NCBI GenBank assembly: GCA_963578605.1
Contig: CAUZEA010000003.1
Location: forward strand, 50,964-114,963
DNA length: 64,000 bases
Source: JAKVCB01 sp963578605
GTDB lineage: Bacteria > Planctomycetota > Planctomycetia > Pirellulales > Lacipirellulaceae
Reading direction: 5' to 3'
Shown: positions 52,782 to 62,400 of the stretch, in pieces
How positions within the stretch are numbered: the first letter of the stretch is position 1
How the letters are laid out: each line of letters starts with the position of its first letter
The notes under the pieces: generated by a model
The model's input: the letters and a program-made list of their open reading frames with translations, nothing else
Told to the model about the DNA's origin: nothing
Databases searched by the model: none
Made by a program: the position numbers and the translations under genes

Positions 52782-53546
52782 ATGACGCCAAACGGGTTCG
52801 TACCCGACGAGAATATGCCTGAAACTGAGCTGGCTTTGTTCTGCCTGCCCCACGCCGGAGGAGGCACGTCCGCGTTTCACCGCTTGCGGTCCTTGGTTCC
52901 CACCTGGCTTCGCCTTGTACCCATATGCCTTCCTGGCCGCGAGGCCCGCTTCTCTGAACCGCTCTACACCGAATTGGTCCCCTTGGTCACAGATCTTAGC
53001 GACGCTCTGAGACCCCATATCTGTCGAATCTATGCCTTGCTGGGACATAGCATGGGCGCATTGGTGTTTTTTGAGTTGATGCGAGAACTCCGCCGCCAAA
53101 AACTGCCGCTGCCTTGTCTATTCATTGTTGCCGCTGCCCGTGCACCCAATTTGATATCAAAGCTGGAACCACTTCACCATTTACCTGACTTGCAATTCCT
53201 GACAGCGCTCCATAACCGTTACGGGGGCATTCCCGAGAAGGTTCGCGGCAACCATGAACTGGCGGCTTCCATCACACCAACGTTGCGGGCCGATTTTCAG
53301 GTTCTCGAAACCTACCAATACCGGCAAGCCGCTCCTCTGGAAGTTGACCTGTTAGCATTGGGGGGTCGCGATGACGAGGCGATAATGACGGCTGACCTTG
53401 CGGCGTGGCAGCAGCATATAACGGGCCGTTTCTCGATGCGGCTGCTCCCCGGTGGGCATCTGTTTCTGACCGACTCGAGCAGCCACACACCGAAGGCGGC
53501 AATGCACACGATTGTCGATTGTCTTCGTCCTTTCGCCGGCAAGTAA
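52782..53546 (+). CDS. Type II thioesterase
   Basis: 254 residues from the ATG at 52782. Alpha/beta hydrolase with the oxyanion motif FCLPHAGGGTSAF, the nucleophile Ser90 in GHSMG and the catalytic His in GGHLFL near the C-terminus. This is the GrsT/RifR type that removes stalled or wrong acyl groups from carrier proteins of PKS/NRPS lines. The first gene of the plus-strand pair. The PPTase gene starts four bases later. Confidence 0.92.
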   Translation: MTPNGFVPDENMPETELALFCLPHAGGGTSAFHRLRSLVPTWLRLVPICLPGREARFSEPLYTELVPLVTDLSDALRPHICRIYALLGHSMGALVFFELMRELRRQKLPLPCLFIVAAARAPNLISKLEPLHHLPDLQFLTALHNRYGGIPEKVRGNHELAASITPTLRADFQVLETYQYRQAAPLEVDLLALGGRDDEAIMTADLAAWQQHITGRFSMRLLPGGHLFLTDSSSHTPKAAMHTIVDCLRPFAGK

Positions 53547-53550
53547 AACC

Positions 53551-54309
53551 ATGCCAACAACTCCACGACTACATTGGCCACGACTTGCCAGTTCGACCAG
53601 ACTGCAGAGAGATCAGTTACATGTATGGGCAATTCCCATCTCGGGTCCTTTGCTGGCAACCGATCAGCAACTTCTCTCGACCGATGAGCAAACCAGGGCC
53701 GCCAGATTTCGCTTGGTCCGGGTGCGGCAGCATTTCATCACGGCGCGGGTAAGGTTGCGGGTGATTCTCTCGACCTATCTGGACATCGATCCCGCTGCAG
53801 TTCGCTTTGTCTACGATAAGCTTGGCAAACCGGCACTCGACAGTTCCAATCACGGCAACGGCCTGTTTTTTAACCTGGCCCATTCAGGAGAACTTGCCGT
53901 GGTGGCGGTAACCTCCGACTGTGAAGTGGGAATTGACGTCGAGCACCTGCGGCCCGTGCGACATGCGGAAGGAATTGCCAGGCGATTCTTCCATCACGAC
54001 GAGTCAGCCGACGTGCTCGCGTGTCGAGGGCAGGAACGCATGGGGGCATTTTTCCGCTGTTGGACACGAAAAGAAGCGGTCGTCAAGGCCATTGGTAAGG
54101 GATTACAGTTTCCGCTTGATCAATTCCGTGTGCCGGTCCAAAGTGACACGCCTGAATGGTTGAGTTTGCCACAACAAGCGCTACAAAATGCCAGGCTCCC
54201 GGTTGGGCGGGTGTGGCTGCAGGCATTTGTGCCTTGTGACAATTATGTGGGCGCTGTTGCAACACTAGGTGTCAAACGGGTTTCTATTTTTCGTTCGCTA
54301 CAGGTGTAA
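53551..54309 (+). CDS. Sfp-type 4'-phosphopantetheinyl transferase
   Basis: 252 residues from the ATG at 53551. The key motifs are GIDVEH (127-132, metal-binding Asp129 and Glu131) and WTRKEAVVKAIGKGL (171-185, Glu175 and Lys179). Sfp-type enzymes attach phosphopantetheine from CoA to the serine of carrier domains, so this one can prime Ser685 of the FAAL and Ser1162 of the PKS. It lies four bases after the type II thioesterase and is likely cotranscribed with it. Confidence 0.93.
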   Translation: MPTTPRLHWPRLASSTRLQRDQLHVWAIPISGPLLATDQQLLSTDEQTRAARFRLVRVRQHFITARVRLRVILSTYLDIDPAAVRFVYDKLGKPALDSSNHGNGLFFNLAHSGELAVVAVTSDCEVGIDVEHLRPVRHAEGIARRFFHHDESADVLACRGQERMGAFFRCWTRKEAVVKAIGKGLQFPLDQFRVPVQSDTPEWLSLPQQALQNARLPVGRVWLQAFVPCDNYVGAVATLGVKRVSIFRSLQV

Positions 54310-54345
54310 GCAGCGGAGAAGTTCCCGACAGAGCTTCCTGGCTGG

Positions 54346-55188
54346 TTAATTCGCAATGCCTCGAATCCACTGGCATAGATCGGTGAAATACTGGTCTGGC
54401 TCGGACTCGAATTCAAGCGTGTGAGCCGCGGTGGGATATTCATGAAGCGTTTTCTGGTCGGTAACCATTTTTTTCAGGTAGTCACGCGTTGGATCACCCA
54501 CCACGATTTTATCTTGACCCGCCAGCACCAGTAACGTGGGCATCTTCAGGGGAGGCGCGGCCTCGCAGACGAAGCGGGTCAGCAACAGGTCAGCGCGAGC
54601 AAACTGCAGGGTCACCTTACGCAACGCGAGCGGGTCGTCCCGCACGTAGAGCTGGTGCCGGGGGGAATTCGTGAACAAAGCCGGATCGGCCAGTGGAATC
54701 GTGACGCGGCGTCGGCCTACCCAGTCCAGGGGCAAGACCGACAATGCGATCTGCTTTAAAAATCCAGGTTGCTGTCGGGCAAAGAGACCTGGACAAAGTA
54801 AGCCGAGACCGTCGATCAGATCAGGCCGGCGGAGAGCAACCGCTGCGGCAAGTTTTCCGCCCCAACTAATGCCACACAGCACCCGTGGGCAATCGTTACC
54901 CAAACGTTCCAGATAGACTTCCACATCTTCAAGCCAGGTTTCCCAACCGGCCACATCTCCACGGCCCTTGCAGTTGAGTCCCGACCCGCGGCGTTCCAGA
55001 AAATGAACCTCGCAGCCATTCTCTGCCAGGTGGGCAGAACTCGACGCATACCAGCCCCCATGGCTGACGATACCGTGGAGAAACACGGCTCGGGCGGGTG
55101 GTGCCGACACAGGCCGCCAGACGCGTACCGCCAGCAGATTCCCGTCACGAGCCTGGTACGATTCGATGGCGGGAAAGGAAACGTTCAC
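54346..55188 (-). CDS. Alpha/beta-hydrolase-fold protein
   Basis: 280 residues from a GTG at 55188, chosen because AGGA lies seven bases upstream and the sequence then starts VNVSFPAIESYQARDG. A TTG at 55293 overlaps the previous stop and would add 35 residues. Motifs: the oxyanion HGIVSHGGWY, the nucleophile in GISWGGK, and a catalytic Asp/His pair (DKIVVGDPTRDY..., H in AAHTLE). Monoacylglycerol-lipase or lysophospholipase-like. The substrate is unknown; in the cluster it could hydrolyse an ester or release product. Same strand as the following enzymes. Confidence 0.78.
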   Translation of the reverse strand: MNVSFPAIESYQARDGNLLAVRVWRPVSAPPARAVFLHGIVSHGGWYASSSAHLAENGCEVHFLERRGSGLNCKGRGDVAGWETWLEDVEVYLERLGNDCPRVLCGISWGGKLAAAVALRRPDLIDGLGLLCPGLFARQQPGFLKQIALSVLPLDWVGRRRVTIPLADPALFTNSPRHQLYVRDDPLALRKVTLQFARADLLLTRFVCEAAPPLKMPTLLVLAGQDKIVVGDPTRDYLKKMVTDQKTLHEYPTAAHTLEFESEPDQYFTDLCQWIRGIAN

Positions 55189-55289
55189 GACGGGATCCTG
55201 CTCTTGATTTGGATCGTCAGTCACCGGGTGGACCCTTGTACCCGAATGACCATCGATTGATTTTGAACCTGCCAGTGTTGGCAATCCTC

Positions 55290-56462
55290 TCAAGAAAGCG
55301 GAAACGTTTGCTCACGGATGGTCACGTCTCGCAACACTTGCGTGTTGACCGTCACTCCCAATCCGGGCCCTGTGAGTGCTGGGGCACGACCACCATAACC
55401 AAACGTGAGATCTTCGTGGGTTAACAATCGGCGAAACAGGTGTCGATCATACGAACCTTCGACGTACTGGATTCCGCTTACCGAGGAAGCCCAATGCCGG
55501 CCGGCCGCCGAAAGAATTCCTGATTCCCCCGGGTGGCAACCTAACTGATAACCTAATCCGGCACGTTGGGCCAGGGCTGCCAGTCGCAAACTGGCAAGAT
55601 AACCCCCACATTTGGAAAGTCGAATGTTGAACGAATCACACGCTCCCAACTCGATGGCCCGTTCTCCGTCTGCCAGGCTGGTGACCGACTCATCGAGCAT
55701 GATTGGCACCACAAGTTGGCTCTTCTTGGAAGCCAACTCGGCTAGTTTGGCGTGGGGGCATGGCTGTTCGACCGACCGAATCTGGAATTGTGCAAGCGGT
55801 TCGAGTCGACCTGGTAATTCATCGGGTAACCAGGCCTCGTTTGCATCGATCCGCAGATCGACATCAGGGCCGATCCAGCGACGAATTGTCCGCAATCGTG
55901 AAACATCGTCATCGCCTGCACCCACCTTCACCTTGCAGTGGCGAAAACCGTACAATCGCATTTTGAGGGCCTTGTTTCGCAGTCGCCGGCCGGAACCAAT
56001 CACGGTGCTGTAGCGGACCTCGTTTTTTTTGGTGCCCAGCGAGCGGGCAATTGGAAAATGATCGAGCAGTTGACTCACAGGCTCACCAACTTCTCGCGCG
56101 AACGCGTCCAAAATGCTCAATTCGACGGCACATTTCAACGCGTTGCTGCCGCAGCCACGCGGGTTATCGCCGGTTTGAGCGGGTTGAAACCGCTCACAAG
56201 TTGCAATCACGTCGTTCCACGAATCGAACTCTCCGGCAAGTTGTTCCTGCAAGCAAGTCCCCGCGAGTTGGTCGAAGCACGTGTGAGGCGTTTCGCCGGT
56301 CACATACTCCCGCGGCACCCCTTCACCCCAACCGCGCGTGCCGTTGTGCAATTCACACTCGATCAGGACATTCTCACTCGCTTGGCGGACATGGGAGGCG
56401 TGTGAAAAAGGTCGCTTCAACGGTAAGCAGACATGCCAGGCGGTCAATTTGCGAATACGCAT
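55290..56462 (-). CDS. Enolase-superfamily enzyme, MLE subgroup
   Basis: 390 residues from the ATG at 56462, which matches family starts (MRIRKLTAWHVCLPLKRPF); the frame is open further upstream. Active-site residues are Lys177 and Lys179 (CKVKVG), Asp206 (RIDANEAW), Glu232 (VEQP), Asp257 (LDES) and Lys284 (LSKCGG), a complete muconate-lactonising-enzyme-subgroup set. The subgroup includes dipeptide epimerases, OSBS and N-succinylamino acid racemase, which cannot be told apart here. In the cluster it might epimerise an amino acid or acyl substrate. It lies 34 bases after the SDR gene and 101 bases before the hydrolase start. Confidence 0.82.
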   Translation of the reverse strand: MRIRKLTAWHVCLPLKRPFSHASHVRQASENVLIECELHNGTRGWGEGVPREYVTGETPHTCFDQLAGTCLQEQLAGEFDSWNDVIATCERFQPAQTGDNPRGCGSNALKCAVELSILDAFAREVGEPVSQLLDHFPIARSLGTKKNEVRYSTVIGSGRRLRNKALKMRLYGFRHCKVKVGAGDDDVSRLRTIRRWIGPDVDLRIDANEAWLPDELPGRLEPLAQFQIRSVEQPCPHAKLAELASKKSQLVVPIMLDESVTSLADGERAIELGACDSFNIRLSKCGGYLASLRLAALAQRAGLGYQLGCHPGESGILSAAGRHWASSVSGIQYVEGSYDRHLFRRLLTHEDLTFGYGGRAPALTGPGLGVTVNTQVLRDVTIREQTFPLS

Positions 56463-56496
56463 GAAAGTCGGGCAAAGAGAGTTTGTCGGCAACGGG

Positions 56497-57537
56497 TCAA
56501 GCAGAGACCGATTCCATGCGATCACTGGGAGCCGCGGAGCGTGGACCATCGCCGACAAGGTGATCTAGCGCCTGGCGAATACCTTCTTGAAAATCAACCT
56601 GTGGCTGGTAGCCGAGCAACCGCTTTGCCTTGTCGATCGAGTAGTCGAGATTAAGCGTCATGAACTTGATTTGCCCGCTGGTCAGCAACGGGGGACTGGT
56701 CGCACCGCGCAGCTTGGCCACGCGTTCGATTGGCCGCACGAGCAACCGCGCCAACGACTCGGGAATATGGGCCGGGTGGGGCTTGCCCAAGTAGTCCGCT
56801 ATGGTATTGACAAATTCCAGCCGGGTGACCAACCTCTCGTCGCGAATGTTAAAGGTTTCTCCGAGCGCAGCAGGTTGCTCCATGGCCAGGAAAATAGCAT
56901 CGACCAGGTTGCCCACATAAGTGTTATTGAGGAGTCGGTCACCGCGGCCAATAAACTTCATTTTTCCGACTTGCAGTTTTGCAATAATCCGCGGAAGCGC
57001 ATGACGGTCGCCAGCGCCGTAGATAAATCCTGGACGGAGAATAACCATTGGCAAATTGAATTGGTCGCGGTGCCTCCCGAGCATCACCTCCGCTTCGGCC
57101 TTGGTCTGGGTGTAACCATCCAAGCCACCAAGATCGGGGGTCACCGTCTCGTCGGTCCCGTAATGATGCCGGGCAGGATAGACACCCAGCGAACTGATTT
57201 GAATCCACCGCTTCAGCTGTCCCACCCGCTGGGCAGTGGTCAGCATGTGTTCCAGAGAAAGCACGTTTGCCTGCCGGTATATTTCAGCCGGGCCCCAATC
57301 CCCAACATGGGCACCTGAATGAATCACCAGGTCGACATCTTCCAAGGCTGGTGCAAGCGTTTCTGGTTTCGCGAGATCCCCTTCGGCCAACTCGACTGGC
57401 AAGTGTTCAAACAGGCTCGTGTCCGACGTGTTTCGCACCAGGGCACGAACGGTATAGCCGGCCTTCACCGCCAATGGCACGAAATGGCTTCCCACGTGTC
57501 CGGTTGCACCTGTGACCAGGATTTTTTCTTGAGGCAC
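56497..57537 (-). CDS. NAD-dependent epimerase/3-beta-HSD-like dehydrogenase
   Basis: 346 residues. Rossmann start LVTGATGHVGSHFV with GATGHVG at 10-16. The catalytic triad is Ser115/116 (ISSLGV) with Tyr142 and Lys146 (YTQTK), of the extended SDR class. It resembles 3-beta-hydroxysteroid dehydrogenase/NAD-epimerase proteins. In the cluster it could oxidise or reduce a hydroxyl or keto group on the polyketide or on a sugar. It lies between GH3 and the enolase-type gene in the same direction. Confidence 0.85.
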   Translation of the reverse strand: MPQEKILVTGATGHVGSHFVPLAVKAGYTVRALVRNTSDTSLFEHLPVELAEGDLAKPETLAPALEDVDLVIHSGAHVGDWGPAEIYRQANVLSLEHMLTTAQRVGQLKRWIQISSLGVYPARHHYGTDETVTPDLGGLDGYTQTKAEAEVMLGRHRDQFNLPMVILRPGFIYGAGDRHALPRIIAKLQVGKMKFIGRGDRLLNNTYVGNLVDAIFLAMEQPAALGETFNIRDERLVTRLEFVNTIADYLGKPHPAHIPESLARLLVRPIERVAKLRGATSPPLLTSGQIKFMTLNLDYSIDKAKRLLGYQPQVDFQEGIRQALDHLVGDGPRSAAPSDRMESVSA

Positions 57538-57597
57538 GACCCAGCTCCCTGCAAGATGGTAAGGATATCCAAGGCAGCGACATCGGTAGTTGGGTTG

Positions 57598-59286
57598 CTA
57601 CGCGCGCGCGACTGCCGGCCGTGGCTGGCCGAAATGCTCCGCAAGCTCATCGAGGAAATTAAGCCGGCCCACGAGGCACGGGTGTTTGTATTCTTCAAAA
57701 TTTCCCCTGGCGCGCGTCCGATCAGCTCGCAAGGCATCCCAGGTACCAGGCGAAACTTCATGAACCACGACTGGCAACAATCGCCCGGAGGAACTCTTTT
57801 CGCCGTACTCAAGGTTACTTGTTGCCAGGTTAATCTGCACACGGCGAGCCAGTTCGGCTGCACGTCCGGCGTAGGCTTCTGGTTCGACCAGCAACAGGTA
57901 GCGTGGTTTGTGCTGAAATTGATCCATCGACGGCACCAGGGTGAAGGTTGCGATGGGCAACTGGAGCTCTGTAAAAGCCCGCCGCACGGCATCAATCGCC
58001 TGATACTCGCTCAGTTTCTCGCCGGTAATATTGGAAAAGTGCTTTCCCTTGTTGAGAAATTCAACCAGCGGTGCCTCTCCTTCAAAGCCAACACACCGCA
58101 CGACATCCTGAATATCGTACCGGTAAAGCCCGCCAGAAGTGGTGAGCAAGATGTAGTAGTCGCAGCCTTCCACCAACTCGTGACTTTCGATGATCGTGGG
58201 GTTCGTTGTGCCATGCTGGTCGACTGGAATGAACTCAAAGTAGTGATTGCGATAATCCAGGATGCCGGCGGAGGAACCGTCTGTCAGCGGGATCGTTATC
58301 CGCCCTTCGCTGGCCGACAGGCCGTGATCGCGAATCGCGACGTCTCCGTAGAGCTGGCGGACTTGTGGCAAGTAAACCCCAACAGATCCACCAGTCCAGA
58401 CAGCCAGCACCGACAAATGTGGCCAAACTCGCTTTGGAAGTAAAGCTCCCTCGTCCTGCACAATCTTCTCTAGTTCACGCGCCCGACGAGGGTGCCCCTG
58501 CCGCAGCCGACGTGCCAGTCGCTGCCGCACCGGATCGGGTATGGGAAAATCGGTCGAGCAGGTGCCATCGTGAACGTCGCGAATGAGCTTTTCCTTATGC
58601 TTGTCAGCCCGCTTCGCTAATTCAATCAGCGTGCTCGGATTGGCCGTAATCATCATTCCCAAAAGCCGCTTCACCAGCGCCAATCGCAACGTCAGGTAAT
58701 GCTTGGCCTCCGAATTGTGAACCTGATTGACGCACGACGGCAACAGAAAAATCGGGCGGGTTAATATTGGCCGCGACTCAGCAGCCAAGCCGCTTATTTG
58801 GCCACATGGTGTACCGTCGGGGGCACGTGATTGTTTCCAATCACTTGAAAGCTGGAGTGTTTTTTTCCACATCAGGTCGATGTGGTCGCCATAAACACCA
58901 GCTCCCCAGATTTGCCAGCCGACACGGTATTCGCGAAACAACTCGTCGGTCAGAGGCAGGTGCTTTGGGCGACCCGTTGTACCCGACGACATGGCGAACA
59001 TACGCACCCGGGTCTCTGGCGAAAACATCGCCGTCACGTCACCCCGCATCACGCGTTCCACATATGGCTCCACATCCTCAAAACTCATGATTGGCTGGCG
59101 GGCCCGGAAATCGCCAACGTTACGAATCTCGCTGAAGCCGTGGTCGCGCCCGTAGGCACTCGATGCATTTCGGTAGATTTTTGCTAGCAGCGCTGCATGT
59201 TGCGTCTGCCGCGCGTTCTGTGCGCCGTGGAGAAATCTCTTCAGCTGAAGCCGCTTGTGACCCAGGTACGCGTAGCGAAAGATCAT
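57598..59286 (-). CDS. GH3-family acyl-amido synthetase
   Basis: 562 residues, close to the length of plant GH3 proteins (about 580-600). The nucleotide motif SSGTTG lies at 100-105 in FAMSSGTTGRPK. YRYDIQDVV and LTTSGGLYRYD are typical of the family, and GEKLSEYQAID follows. GH3 enzymes adenylate an acyl acid and join it to an amino group, as in auxin- and jasmonate-amino acid conjugates. Bacterial members also exist. In this cluster it may join the polyketide acid to an amino acid or amine. It lies 60 bases upstream of the SDR gene and 168 bases after the PKS stop. Confidence 0.88.
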   Translation of the reverse strand: MIFRYAYLGHKRLQLKRFLHGAQNARQTQHAALLAKIYRNASSAYGRDHGFSEIRNVGDFRARQPIMSFEDVEPYVERVMRGDVTAMFSPETRVRMFAMSSGTTGRPKHLPLTDELFREYRVGWQIWGAGVYGDHIDLMWKKTLQLSSDWKQSRAPDGTPCGQISGLAAESRPILTRPIFLLPSCVNQVHNSEAKHYLTLRLALVKRLLGMMITANPSTLIELAKRADKHKEKLIRDVHDGTCSTDFPIPDPVRQRLARRLRQGHPRRARELEKIVQDEGALLPKRVWPHLSVLAVWTGGSVGVYLPQVRQLYGDVAIRDHGLSASEGRITIPLTDGSSAGILDYRNHYFEFIPVDQHGTTNPTIIESHELVEGCDYYILLTTSGGLYRYDIQDVVRCVGFEGEAPLVEFLNKGKHFSNITGEKLSEYQAIDAVRRAFTELQLPIATFTLVPSMDQFQHKPRYLLLVEPEAYAGRAAELARRVQINLATSNLEYGEKSSSGRLLPVVVHEVSPGTWDALRADRTRARGNFEEYKHPCLVGRLNFLDELAEHFGQPRPAVARA

Positions 59287-59453
59287 TGCCTATTTCGATC
59301 TCAGGGGTCATCGCAGACCAACGACCACCGGCGGAAAGGACGCAGTGAATGCGCGGATCATCGTTGAATTCCAGTCAAAGTGCAAGCGCGGTTGAAAACC
59401 GCGACAAGCATACAAGATAAGGGGAATGGGGGGGCTTGGCAAGAATGTAAAGC

Positions 59454-62400
59454 CTATATTCGGGCGAGATCGTCAAGATGACCCGCCAGATGTTGGGCCC
59501 CTTCCCCAAACATCATCGAAAAGTGGTCTCCTGGCACTTCGTGGATCTCGAGCTCTTGGCCGACTTCGGCACTCCATCCCAGATCACCGTCTTCGTTGAC
59601 TTCCTGGCCAGCGACCGTCGAGAGTTCCCCTTTGGTGTGTGGAAGGAACAAAAATACCCGCGCCGTGCCATTTAAAGCTGCTGGTGCGTACGACTGCAAA
59701 GCCCGCACGTTCGCTTCACCCACTTGAACAATCCGCTTGATGTATTCCTCCGGCGCGGCTGCGGGGACAGCGCCCTGCTTGCGGGCCTCCTCAACAGCCA
59801 TTTCAAACCGTTGTTCCGGATCAAGCGCGGCGAGCTGATTGTAGTCGATACGCACGTCTGAACGGCGCCATCGGTTGAGAACGTTGATGATATTGCATAG
59901 GAACTGAGCATCATCATCGACCTCAACCTTGTTGAACACCGTCGGCAAAGGCGTGTCGAACAAAGCTACTGATGCCACCTCAACGCCAATGTCAATCAGC
60001 GCGTGTGCCATGGCGAGTGCGTAAATACCAGCCGTGGACCAACCAGCCAGGTGGTAGGGCCCCTCGGGATACTGATTGTGGACAGCAGTGGCATAGTCTT
60101 GGGCCATTTCGCGCATCGACTGATGGGGCAAAACGGCATCGTCCAGCCCGCGTGGTCGAATCGCGAACACGGGTCGGTCGGCGCTGATTCTTTGCACGAG
60201 ATCGTCGTAGCAACGGATATCGCCACCGAGCGATGGCAACAGGAACAGGGGTGGCCCCGAACCGGTAGTCCGCATCGCTACTAATGGCTCCCATTGTTCA
60301 GCCGCCTCATCTTTGCCGCTGTTGGCAACGTCGACCTCCAAATCGGGGTCGGCGATCAGTCGCACTGTCTCGCCAGCCAGCGATTTGATACTCGGTCCTT
60401 CCATAAAAGCCGCCATCGGGAGGGTGAATGCCAAACGACTTTCCAAGTTGTTTTTGAGTTCCAAAGCCAACAACGAATCGATGCCAAAAGAGCTGAGCGG
60501 CTCATCCACTTCCAGGGATACTACTTCCACCCCCATAATCCGGGCCAACTCCGTCTGGATATAGGTTTGAACCAACTGTTGGCGAGTTGGCATATCTGCC
60601 TGGAAAACTTCCTCACGAAATGCCTGATCGACCTGGATCCTTACGTTGCCCGACCGGTCATCCACCACGCACAGGTCTTGCAATAGCGTGGGCCGACGGG
60701 TCCCCAGGAGGGCCGTGAAAGCCTCCCAATCGACGTCCATCACCGTCACCTGGTCGACATTTTCGCGGAGCAACCTCTCCAGCCAGTAAAGACCTTGATT
60801 GGCAGGCATGCAGGCCATCCCATGTGACTGGATCGCCTCGTCGCGACCTTCGTCGGTCGCCATACCCGAACCTGCCCACGGACCCCAATTGATGGTGGTT
60901 GCCGGTTGCCCCTGGGCCCGCCGGTAATGCACGAGTCCGTCCAGCAGCGCGTTACCGGCCGCATAATTAGCCTGCCCGGGAGATCCCAAAATGCTTGCAA
61001 CCGAAGAAAACATGACAAAGAAGTCGAGTGGCTGGTCACCGAGGACCTGGTGCAAGTTCCAGGCACCTTGAATCTTGGGACCCGCCGCACGCTCGAACTG
61101 TTCAAGGGTCATGTCGGCGATCGCACCGTCGGCCAGCACACCCGCTGCGTGAATCACACCACGGAAGGGAGGGTGCGATTCAAGGATCCTGGACACAGCC
61201 GATTGCAACGCAGCGGGATCGGTTACGTCGGCCTGGCAAGCGAAGACCTGCACACCACGCCGCTGGAACTGGGCCAGCTTTTCCACCGTCTCATCGGACG
61301 GAGCCCTGCGAGACAACAGGGCAATTGAGCGGGCACCTTGTTGGACCAACCATTCGGTCACATGCATCCCCAGCGCACCGAGTCCACCCGTCACCAGATA
61401 GGTCCCATCGGGGCTGACCAGATCTTGGCTCAAACTTTGCTGAGCAGGCCTGCCGGCTTGTGATTCCTGCTGAATTTGATCGGGGCTTTGTTCGAACGAA
61501 ACGACAATCTTGCCAGTATTCTTCCGCTGCGACATGTAGCGGAAGGCTCCGATGGTTTGATCGGCTTCGAATTGGGTGAATATCGGGGGTTTGTAAGCTC
61601 CACTGTCGAAGTGCTGCATCACCTCGGCGAACAACTGGCGGATCACAGCGGGCTTTTGCCGCAGCATTCGATCTAAATCGATCGCGAAATACGAGAGGTT
61701 GTCCTGGAACGGGAGTAACCCGATCTTGGTATCCTGGTAAATGTCGGTCTTACCAATTTCCAGGAAGCGGCCATACGCACGCAAAACGGAAAGACTCTGG
61801 GTGATCGCTGCCCCCGGGAGCGAGTTGAGAACGACGTCGACACCCTCGCGATGCGTCTCCGCCAGAATTTGATCACCAAACTCGAGTGTCCGCGAATTGT
61901 AGAGATGCTCGACCCCGAGTGACCTTAAGTAATCGCGTTTAGCTTCACTGCCAACGGTTGCGAAAATCTCGGCCCCGATGTGTTGAGCGATCTGGATCGC
62001 CGCGAGACCTACACCACCGGCACCGGCATGGATCAAGAGCCGCTCACCGGGTTGAATTCGGGCCAAATGAACTAACGCGTAATACGCTGTGAGAAATGGT
62101 ATCGGGATGGTACAAGCCTGGTTGTAATCGAGAATTGCCGGCTTGAGTGTCAACGCGTATTCTGCCGTGATGGCATGGGAGGCAAACGCGTACGGCACGA
62201 CCCCCAAGACCGCATCCCCGACCTGAAATCGATCGACACCCTCACCAACCGCCGCGACCGTACCCGACGCCTCAATTCCGAGCGGCACAATTTCGTCCCG
62301 GATTCCGGGATAGAGCCCCAGTGCCTTGAGGACATCGCTGAAATTCAGTCCCGTCGCGCGAATCTCCAATTCGACCTGATCCGTTTCGGGGACCCTCCGT

